Below are positions 53,655-61,500 of a DNA stretch of 64,000 nucleotides, one piece after another. The translations under genes were made by a program, and so were the position numbers. Source of the stretch: Ancylothrix sp036704045 (lineage in GTDB: Bacteria; Cyanobacteriota; Cyanobacteriia; Cyanobacteriales; Oscillatoriaceae); the NCBI GenBank assembly GCA_036704045.1, contig DATNQM010000052.1:32636-96635 (forward strand), in the 5' to 3' direction. Under the pieces are notes generated by a model, which did no database searches, was not told where the DNA came from, and saw only the letters and a program-made list of their open reading frames with translations. Position 1 is the first letter of the stretch. Each line of letters opens with the position of its first letter.

Positions 53655-54743
53655 CTATCTTGTAGGTAAAGCACTTTCTAGTCCAAGCAACCCTAATAAC
53701 CGGTCTGTATCAAAATGTTCGCCCATGAGTTGGATCATGTAATGAACTTTAATCGGTTCTTGGAGGCGGACTTGACCAAGAGCTTGTTCAATAATTTCTA
53801 CAGTGGTTAAAGTGTCTAGGTCAACAGAGAGAATAGGCACTTCCAGTTCTTCCGCACGGCTAAGAACCATAGAGCTTGGTGCAATGTGGCCGGTGAGTAT
53901 TAAACATTGAGTATTACTTTCCAGCGCAGCCATTTGAATATCTGACCGGTCGCCACCAGTCACCACTGCCATGTTCCGACGTTCAGAGAAATATTTGATA
54001 GCTGCATTAACATTCATTGCACCAATTGTCAAGCTTTCTACCATCAAATCTAAACGGTCAGGCCGGCACAAAACTTCAGCATTTAGTCTTTGGGTTAATT
54101 CAGCAACACTAGCACTTCGTAGTAACCCGCTTCTTGGTAGAACACCCAAAACGGGAATTCCGCGAGATTCCAGAAAAGGTTTTGCCACTGTTTCGGCTGT
54201 TTCTAATTGATCTTGAGGAATATCGTTCAGGAAAACACCTAGTAAACGTTTACCTAATCTTTGTTTCGCCGCCAAAATGACACCCGTCGTGAGGGCTGAC
54301 TTAAAACGAGCCACTAAAAGCACCGGCGCGTCAAGAGCTTCTGACATTTGTACTAATGAAAGGTTTAATAAAATACCTTCATCTAGGGTGCTTCCACCTT
54401 CAAGCAGTACCAAAGTATGATTACTGATTTGAATGGTTTGTTTGAGATTTTGAGAATAATCCGTAATGTCTTCGTGATGAAGGCGTTTTGATATCGTGGC
54501 TTCATCAAGAAACGCTAACGGAGAAATGATTCGGCTTTCTGATAAGTCTAAGGTTTTGGCAATGAAGCGCACGTCTTCATCAACCTGATCACCTTTTTGG
54601 CTGAAGCAAGTTCCCAATGGTTTACCATAGGCAATTTGTATGCCTTGAGATTGGAAATGATGTGCCATACCTACAATAGTGGCAGATTTGCCACTGTAAG
54701 CCTCTGTTGACCCAATTAGCAGACATTTAGCGGAATTCGCCAC
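53655..54743 (-). CDS. Phosphotransacetylase-family protein (BioD-like P-loop plus DRTGG domain)
   Basis: A 362-residue protein. The N-terminal P-loop domain resembles dethiobiotin synthetase (LLIGSTEAYSGKSATIVG, residues 8-25) and continues to about residue 200. A DRTGG domain follows with VVTGGDRSDIQMAALES, LILTGHIAPSS and LEVPILSVDLDTL. The same two modules form the N-terminal part of long phosphotransacetylases, but the catalytic PTA domain is absent, so this is a regulatory or stand-alone version common in cyanobacteria. The substrate or ligand is unknown. The start is clear (MANSAKCLLIG). A terminator-like hairpin lies ~210 bases upstream. Confidence 0.8.
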   Translation of the reverse strand: MANSAKCLLIGSTEAYSGKSATIVGMAHHFQSQGIQIAYGKPLGTCFSQKGDQVDEDVRFIAKTLDLSESRIISPLAFLDEATISKRLHHEDITDYSQNLKQTIQISNHTLVLLEGGSTLDEGILLNLSLVQMSEALDAPVLLVARFKSALTTGVILAAKQRLGKRLLGVFLNDIPQDQLETAETVAKPFLESRGIPVLGVLPRSGLLRSASVAELTQRLNAEVLCRPDRLDLMVESLTIGAMNVNAAIKYFSERRNMAVVTGGDRSDIQMAALESNTQCLILTGHIAPSSMVLSRAEELEVPILSVDLDTLTTVEIIEQALGQVRLQEPIKVHYMIQLMGEHFDTDRLLGLLGLESALPTR

Positions 54744-54951
54744 ATTTGCACTCCTTATCTAATCTACGTTTTTAATTTTTTTCTTTCATCTTTAGTCTAG
54801 CGGTATGTTTGAATTTAAAAAACACCACACAATTAAAGCCGTCTTGTTGCTTTACTTTGCAAATGATTTGTTTGCACTATTGTCAATGTGGACTATTGAG
54901 GTAGTATCGGACGTTACCAACGCTATAAATAAGTAGCGGCTGGCTAAAATG

Positions 54952-55002
54952 AAAAAAATCTCATAAACCCAAAAGACAAGCAGAAGTCTAATCTGGGTTT
55001 AT
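54952..55002 (-). terminator. Rho-independent terminator of an unassigned transcript
   Basis: On the minus strand ATAAACCCA (54994-55002) pairs with TGGGTTTAT (54963-54971), with an inner AGAC/GTCT stem, followed after GAGA by seven T's (54952-54958). It is ~450 bases beyond the EbsA-like stop codon and ~210 bases before the next gene, so it ends either a long 3' UTR or a small RNA. An overlapping hairpin at 55001-55014 (ATCCC/GGGAT) could compete with it. Confidence 0.65.
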
Positions 55003-55271
55003 CCCCTATGGGATGCCATTAAAAAACATAACCACATCAGAAAATAGTAAATATCCCAAAAAAAGAACCCGTCTAAATCAAAGCCGCGTTTAACCTTAAA
55101 GTTTAACTAATATATTGTTCAAAAACATTAACACCGGCCCCAAAAAAACACAAACCAGGATAACCTTAAAACCAAGGCCAGACACAAAAAAGAAAACTTG
55201 AGAATTCATTGCCCCATGCCTATCACACAAATTTATTAACCAAAAAGGCAGTTTAGATTATAAATAATATT

Positions 55272-55321
55272 TTTTAGCAGTTACACTAGCTTGACAAGAG
55301 GTGATGGGTAAACTGCTAAAA
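55272..55321. repeat. Perfect 11-base inverted repeat
   Basis: TTTTAGCAGTT (55272-55282) and AACTGCTAAAA (55311-55321) are exact inverted copies with 28 bases between them, including TTGACA (plus strand, ~55291). No T-run follows on either strand, so it is not an ordinary terminator; an operator or RNA structure is possible. Confidence 0.6.
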
Positions 55322-55453
55322 GTGAAAACCCCAATTTTTGTTTAAAAAATCAAAACAAGAGGTTTTTTTGAGATTTTAAAGAAGAGTTTGGATTATTTCA
55401 ACTTCACTTTGCAAAATTTACCCCTCACCCCTTAAGGCTTCCCCAATTTTGAT

Positions 55454-55834
55454 TTAATCGCGGCTGAGGAGTTTGCGATAAAAACCGATAGGAAAATCAA
55501 TAGTTCGGGAACGGCGGAAAGTGTCGAGAATTTCAATCAAAAAATCTACAAAAACATGGTTCTCCATGCGTATTTCATAGCTTAGCTGTTCGCCACCGTT
55601 GTCAAACTGCATTCGACAAAGGGTATAGTCGGCAGGTAAGACAGAGGTTGTCCAGGTGGCTATGAAAGGAATACTTTCCCCCCCTTGTATTTTGCGAGTA
55701 CCTTCTAAGCTTTTTTGCTGGTAAAGTGTCAGGGCTCGCGGCAGCATAGTTCGCTTATTATCGCGGTAGTAGGGGTTATAGATATTGACGAGTTTAGGAT
55801 CGGCCGGTGCAAGTTGGTCAAGTTGGGCTGTCAT
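55454..55834 (-). CDS. EbsA-like type IV pilus biogenesis protein
   Basis: A 126-residue soluble cyanobacterial protein. The pattern YNPYYRDNKRTMLPRALTLYQQKSLEG...RKIQGGESIPFIATW (markers YNPYYRDNKR and GGESIPFIATW), and an end DFPIGFYRKLL, matches what I recall of EbsA. EbsA was found in Synechococcus as a partner of PilB and Hfq needed for type IV pilus assembly and suppression of biofilm formation. The identification is from memory of the family sequence and no pilus gene is near. Otherwise it is a conserved cyanobacterial hypothetical protein. A T-rich hairpin follows the gene. Confidence 0.5.
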   Translation of the reverse strand: MTAQLDQLAPADPKLVNIYNPYYRDNKRTMLPRALTLYQQKSLEGTRKIQGGESIPFIATWTTSVLPADYTLCRMQFDNGGEQLSYEIRMENHVFVDFLIEILDTFRRSRTIDFPIGFYRKLLSRD

Positions 55835-56122
55835 AAATTTTTGGAGTCTGGGACTTAGTATGACTCAATTATCTAGTCTAACCATAAGGATTTTAGGGGG
55901 GTTAGAGGAGAGATTTTCGATTTTGGGAGTGACCTAACTTTACCTCAGTCTTTGTTCTGCAAGGTTTTGGGACTAGGGCGAGTTGTTTGATCGGCTTCAA
56001 AGACGTAGCAGTTTGAGATAGTCTAGCTTGTTCGGGAGGCAATCAAATTGTTGACTGTTTGGCATCACCGGCTCAATATGGATCAATAACTTGATGCGTA
56101 CAAGACTAATCTATATAAACCT

Positions 56123-57103
56123 ATGGCTCCTCTGGTTGCAAACTATTACTTGACTTACCGTTGCAATGCCCGTTGTCACTTCTGTAACATTTGGGCTTTG
56201 GAACCGAACAATGAGGCTGATTTTGCCACTATCCAGCAAAATCTTACAGATTTACGTCGGTTGGGTGTTAAATATATCGATTTTACCGGCGGGGAACCGT
56301 TGCTGCGTCAGGATGTAGGCCAAATTTACACCGAGGCTAAACGTCAGGGCTTTGTAACCAGCATGACGACAAACACCATTTTGTATCCTAAAAAAGCCAA
56401 AGAAATCAAAGGATTGGTAGATTTTTTAAATTTCTCTTTGGATGGCCCAGATGCAGATACCCATGACCAATCAAGAGGCGTACAAATTTTTGATACTTTG
56501 GTCGAGTCCGTCAAACTTGCTCAATCCTTGGGTGAGTATCCGGTTCTTAATCATACAGTGACCGCCCAAAACTATAACCGTATTGATGAAGTTGGCGAAC
56601 TTGGCAAGCAGTTGGGTGTTCGGGTTTGGTTGAATCCGGCATTTACCGCCCACGAAAATTATAATTCAAAGAAAAATCCGACACCGGATATGGTAGCTGC
56701 CATTGAAGCTGGCGCACGCAAATACCCTGGTTTGGGCTATAACAAAGCCGCCTTAGCGTTTATTGAGGCGGGGGGAAATGACACAAAAAATCCTCGCTGT
56801 AAGGCTGTCGATGCCGTGATTGCGATTTCACCCGATAATAAGTTGCTTTTGCCTTGTTATCATTTTGCCCAACAGGGTGTGCCCATAGATGGCAAGTTGT
56901 ATGAACTTTACCGCGAGTCGGAAGAAGTGGAAAAATTCCGCCAATCTCAAGGTAAGTTATCCGTTTGTGAGGGTTGTACGGTATGGTGTTACTTGATCCC
57001 TAGTTTCTTCAAGGGTGTTGATAAGTATTGGTTTTTAAATCAAGTAACCTATGCCGGCGAATTCCTGGCCCGAAAACGATTCCTACAAGGAACTTTGGTC
57101 TGA
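56123..57103 (+). CDS. Radical SAM protein with extra cysteine clusters (SPASM-like)
   Basis: A 326-residue radical SAM enzyme. The CxxxCxxC motif is YRCNARCHFCNIW (Cys14, Cys18, Cys21), the SAM-binding region is IDFTGGEPLLR (near 52-62), and later strands fit the TIM-barrel. The C-terminal part has extra cysteines (NPRC, LLPCYHF, SVCEGCTVWC), as in SPASM/Twitch proteins with auxiliary Fe-S clusters. The reaction is unknown. The gene overlaps the next gene, a glucolipid synthase-type glycosyltransferase, by 53 bases, which suggests coupled expression and perhaps a shared lipid substrate. No strong ribosome binding site precedes the ATG. Confidence 0.85.
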   Translation: MAPLVANYYLTYRCNARCHFCNIWALEPNNEADFATIQQNLTDLRRLGVKYIDFTGGEPLLRQDVGQIYTEAKRQGFVTSMTTNTILYPKKAKEIKGLVDFLNFSLDGPDADTHDQSRGVQIFDTLVESVKLAQSLGEYPVLNHTVTAQNYNRIDEVGELGKQLGVRVWLNPAFTAHENYNSKKNPTPDMVAAIEAGARKYPGLGYNKAALAFIEAGGNDTKNPRCKAVDAVIAISPDNKLLLPCYHFAQQGVPIDGKLYELYRESEEVEKFRQSQGKLSVCEGCTVWCYLIPSFFKGVDKYWFLNQVTYAGEFLARKRFLQGTLV

Positions 57104-58466
57104 TCTGGAGTCTGACGATGAGGGGGAAAACTTGGTACCTAACCCTGGTAATGCCCCTCAGTCTTTTTATGAAGGCCGCAGACGCAAGGCTGCTATAGTT
57201 TTGACTGTGGTTTGGAGTGGGACTATTGCACTCCATTTTTTGTCTTGGGGTACCTGGTTGGTACTTGGTTTCACCGGCATCATGGTGATTCATGCTGTGC
57301 GTGTTTTGTTTGCACAGCCTTCTAGTTTGCCAGTGCCTTTGTCCGATGAAACCCGCGATAAATGGCCTTTTGTTTCCCTATTAGTATCTGCGAAAAATGA
57401 AGAGGCAGTAATTGATAAACTTGTCGAAGGTTTATGCAATTTAGATTACCCTTATGACCGTTATGAGTTATGGGTAATAGATGATGCAAGTACCGATTCA
57501 ACACCAGAATTGCTTGATAAACTACAAAAAGAATATCCTCAGCTTAAGGTTTTACACCGCAATGCAGGCTCTAGTGGTGGGAAGTCTGGGGCTTTAAACC
57601 AGGTGATTCCGCTGACGAAGGGTGAGTTTTTGGCAATTTTTGATGCGGATGCGTCGGTTAATCGTGATCTTTTGCGCCAGGTTTTGCCTTTGTTTGAGCG
57701 TCCCCAAGTGGGGGCTGTGCAGGTAAGAAAGGCTGTTTCTAATCCTGATGTGAATTTTTGGACGGGGGGTCAGGTCGCCGAAATGGCCCTTGATTCGTTT
57801 TTCCAACAGCAACGTACTGCTATTGGTGGCATTGGTGAGTTGCGTGGAAATGGTGAATTTATCCGTCGGTCTGCTTTGTTGCGCTGTGGTGGTTTCAATG
57901 AGGAGACGATTACAGATGATTTAGATTTGACAGTGCGTTTGCATCTCGATGGTTGGGATATTGATTTTACCCTGGTGCCGGTTTATGAGGAGGGTGTGAC
58001 GAATGTTCGGGCTCTTTGGCATCAGCGGAATCGTTGGGCGGAGGGGGGTCATCAGCGTTATTTGGATTATTGGCCTCTGCTTGTGCGAAATCGGTTAGGC
58101 TTTCGCAAGAGTTGGGATATGTTAATGTTTTGGATTATCCAATATTTTTTGCCGATGGCTGCTGTTCCTGATTCTTTGATGGCGGTTATACGTCAGCGCT
58201 TGCCGGTTTACAGTCCGATTAGTACGTTAATGTTGGGAATGTCTTTGTTTGCTATGTTCTCTGGTCTTCGTCGTATTGCTAAGAGTGAAATGGCGATGGG
58301 TGAAAAGAATTTAGCTTTTAATTCTTTTGCTGCTGTGCTCCAAACTTTGCGGGGTATGGTTTATATGCTGCATTGGATTGTGGTGATGGCGAGTGTGACT
58401 GCTCGGATGTCAATTCGTCAAAAGCGTTTGAAGTGGGTTAAGACGGTTCACCAAGGAAAGGTTTAG
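57051..58466 (+). CDS. mgdA: Monoglucosyldiacylglycerol synthase-like GT2 glycosyltransferase
   Basis: A 471-residue processive-type GT2 enzyme. Membrane helices lie at about 48-85 and 355-445. The catalytic core has VIDDAS (142-147), DAD (198-200), TDDLDL (288-293) and QRNRW (325-329). Length, the acidic N-terminus and the FYEGRRRKA segment match what I recall for Synechocystis Sll1377, which makes monoglucosyldiacylglycerol, the precursor of galactolipids of thylakoids. A cellulose-synthase-like or other GT2 role is the alternative. It begins inside the 3' end of the radical SAM gene in another frame and is followed by a good terminator. Confidence 0.75.
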   Translation: MPANSWPENDSYKELWSDLESDDEGENLVPNPGNAPQSFYEGRRRKAAIVLTVVWSGTIALHFLSWGTWLVLGFTGIMVIHAVRVLFAQPSSLPVPLSDETRDKWPFVSLLVSAKNEEAVIDKLVEGLCNLDYPYDRYELWVIDDASTDSTPELLDKLQKEYPQLKVLHRNAGSSGGKSGALNQVIPLTKGEFLAIFDADASVNRDLLRQVLPLFERPQVGAVQVRKAVSNPDVNFWTGGQVAEMALDSFFQQQRTAIGGIGELRGNGEFIRRSALLRCGGFNEETITDDLDLTVRLHLDGWDIDFTLVPVYEEGVTNVRALWHQRNRWAEGGHQRYLDYWPLLVRNRLGFRKSWDMLMFWIIQYFLPMAAVPDSLMAVIRQRLPVYSPISTLMLGMSLFAMFSGLRRIAKSEMAMGEKNLAFNSFAAVLQTLRGMVYMLHWIVVMASVTARMSIRQKRLKWVKTVHQGKV

Positions 58467-58502
58467 TAGCTATGTATATTTAAGTTTAAAACTTAGAGAT
58501 TA

Positions 58503-58537
58503 AGAAACCCGGTTTTTATTGGAAGCCGGGTTTTTTA
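58503..58537. terminator. Bidirectional Rho-independent terminator
   Basis: AAACCCGG (58505-58512) and CCGGGTTT (58526-58533) pair with a 13-base loop, followed by a run of T's on plus and preceded by A's. It lies between the convergent glucolipid synthase and dnaX genes and resembles the one at 37319-37352. Confidence 0.88.
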
Positions 58538-58553
58538 ATTAAAAATCTAATGT

Positions 58554-61500
58554 CTAGTTTTCTTCAATGTCGTCTTCTCCATCATCGAGGTAGTTGTGTT
58601 CTAAGTCTGTTGGGCTATAGTCTGTTTTCGTCATGTATTCAATTGATTGGTTTAGGGGTGTTGGTTGCAGGAAGGGGTTGGCAATTTCTTTGCCGTTGAA
58701 GGTTTGGATTAGGGTTTGTATGGCGTTGTCTAGGGGTGGTTTTTTGGTCGGGATGGTGTTTGGTACTGCCGAGTTACTGGTGGTTTGTTGGGGAGGAGGA
58801 GATGAGTTGACGGGGTTGGTTTGGGGTGGGGGTTGGTTATTTTCTGCCGGTGGTGGGGTTGGTTGTTTTTTTGCACTGGTGGGAGTGTTCCCTAGGGTGA
58901 GACGGATGATGATTTTTTGTTGAAAGACTTGCCAGAATGCTTTTTCTAGGTTGGGAATTCCTGGCTGGATGATACTAAGTAAGGCTTGGTTTTTGATGCT
59001 AATACAAGCGATATTTTGGTCTACGCTGATTAGACGGCCATGATCTCTAAGTAGGGCTCTTCTTGGTATGTCTAGTTGAGCAAGTATCTTTTGCCATATT
59101 TCATCAAGGTTACTGTCTGTTGGGATGGGTTCCGGTGCCGGTTGCGGTGTGTAGGTGGGTGCCGGTTGTGCTGAAGGTTGCGGTGTGTAGGTGGGTGCCG
59201 GTGGCGCTGAAGGTTGTGGTGTGTAGGTGGGTGCCGGTGGTGGTGAAGGTTGTGGTGTGGGGTTTTGGAGCAGTCCTAGGAGGGTTAGTTCTAGCCAGAG
59301 ACGGGGTTGGGTTGTGTTTTTGATTTGGGTTTCGCTTTGGCGGAGGTGTTGTTGTCCTGCGATGATTTTGTCGAGAGTCCAGTTTTGGACAAGTTGACAG
59401 ATTTCTTGCCAGGTTGGCGCTGTGACTGCTACTAAGTCGTTACGGTTTGGGGCTGTTTTGGCAATCAAGAGGTCGCGGTAAAAGCCGGCTAGATTTTGGA
59501 GGAGGATGAGGGGTTCTCTACCCCGGTTCATTATGTTTCTGGCTTGGGTTAGGATGTCTTCGGGTTTTTGGCTGTTGATGGCTTGTACAAGTGTGATCAG
59601 GTCTCTTTCGGGCACTGCGCCGACGAGATCCCAAACTTTTTCGGTGGTGATGGGGGGGACTAGGAGGCTGAGTTGATCGAGGAGGCTTTCGGCGTCTCGG
59701 AGTCCACCTTGGGCTATTTGGGCGATGAGGGTGAGGGCTTCGTTTTGAATTTCTATGTTTTCTTTTTGGGCGATGTCTTTGAGGTGGTTTGTCATGGCGT
59801 CTAGGGGGATGCGCCGAAAGTCAAATCTTTGACACCGGGAGATGATGGTGGGGAGGACTCTTTGGGGGTCGGTGGTGGCTAGTATAAATACGACGTGAGA
59901 TGGTGGTTCTTCGAGGGTTTTTAGTAGTGAGTTGAAGGCGGCGGTGCTGAGCATATGGCAATTGTGAACACAAAGGCCATTTGCGATGAAGTTGTGGTTT
60001 TCTTCTACTTCTAGGTCGTAGACATTAGCGAGGCCACCGGCTCGGACAGATTCGACTGTTTCCAAATTTGTATTCCATTGTGGGGATGGAATATTGTTTG
60101 AAGTCTGTAAGCCATTTTCTGCTGCTTTCTGCTGGGAGATAGGTGTAGTAGTAAAGTGCAGCGGTGTTTTTTCTTGAGTATGTTTTTGTTGTGGCTGGAT
60201 ATCCTTTTTGTGTGAGCCAATGGGCGATGAGTTGATTTTCTGGTAATGAATATCCTTCCGTTGAAAAGTGTATGGTTGGGCTTCCTTCTGGGCTAAGACT
60301 AAGTGATCCATCATCCATATACCACCAGGCGATGCCTTCTGGTGTGATGCAATTAAGCCAGTCGAGTGTAACAAGTTTTTTGTGGTTGTTCGGTTTAACA
60401 ATGTTGAAGATTTCTGTAAGTTGTGGATGGCAAGTTGTGTGGCAACAAATGGATATGTTGACCTATCCGCTATTGGGTTGAAGTCGTAGTTTTGGCCCCA
60501 GTTGTGGGAGGCGAGAGGCTTTATATTCGAGCCATTGTTGCTGTTTTTCTCCGTGTGTCCATGCCAATCTAGGATATCGGCTATGTTTGTTTGGATAGGT
60601 GATTGAACCGTCTCCGAGTAGGGTTCCGTATATGAGTCCGAGGGTTTCTGGATCAAGTGTTTGGGCTTGCTGCAAGTAGTTTTGGGTTCTTGTGTCCCAA
60701 AGGCCGTGTCCTTTTTTGTAGGGGTGTTTGTTCCAGTAATTTTGTATGCTTTTGATGCCTTTGCCTTTTGTTTGTAGGTAGGCGGGAATGTCGAGTTTTT
60801 CGCCACAACCACAGGCGCAAGGGGGCCGGTGTGTTTCGGCTTGTTGAAGGATGGTATCAAGGTTGTAGGTTTTTTGTCCCCAGGTGTTGCCATAAAATTG
60901 ATGTCCTCTGGCAAATCTACGCTGGCGTCGGTCTGATCCGTATTTTTTGATGAGGGTGCCGCATCCACATTGACAGGGGATAGTATCTTCATTCCTTGTT
61001 TGAGGTCTTTTGCTGCTATCCAGCCTTGTTGTGTCCTGATTAGGTGGTTGCTGGTGCATTGTATTTGACGGTGGGTTGTTTGGATGATTAGGGTTTGTTT
61101 TTGGCCTTGGTCTAACCACCGCAGGACTTTTTTGTATTCCCACTTTTGGGTTGTTTCGTTGTAGCTGAGAACTTTTTGCCCTTTGAGGTTGGGGTTGTCT
61201 ATTCTTGTTAGTCCTTGGCTGGTTTGGATGAGGCTGTCGCCGGTTAGGCATTCATCGACTATATATACTTTAGTTCTACATTGTACGGGGGCGAATTGGG
61301 CTTTTTCAATGAGTTCTCGGATGTTGTCTACGCCGGTGTTGCTGGCGGCGTCGATTTCGATGATGTCTAGGGAATTGCCGAGGCTGACGGTTCGGCAAAC
61401 TTCGCAGGTTCCGCAGGGGGTGTCTGTTGGGTTGGGGCTGTTTTGGCAGTTTAGGGATTTGGCGAGGATTCGGGCGCTGGAGGTTTTGCCTGTGCCTCTG

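Larger units (their letters stand above)
54744..55453. other. Long intergenic region with hairpins between EbsA-like and PTA-family genes
   Basis: A 710-base non-coding interval; both neighbours are on the minus strand. From the EbsA-like side it holds an imperfect hairpin near 55323-55369 (AAACCTC...GGGGTTT with an inner TTGTTT/AAACAA stem), a perfect 11-base inverted repeat at 55272-55321, and a terminator-like hairpin at 54952-55002. This organisation could include a small RNA of up to ~300 nucleotides on minus between 55320 and 54950. No open frame worth reporting is present. Confidence 0.45.

Noticed and set aside
61060..61251. N-terminal 64 codons of the endonuclease frame starting at 61251
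   Set aside because: This part overlaps the conserved N-terminal splicing domain of the intein and its Asn/Pro/Gln/Arg-rich translation looks like a shadow; the endonuclease proper begins later.
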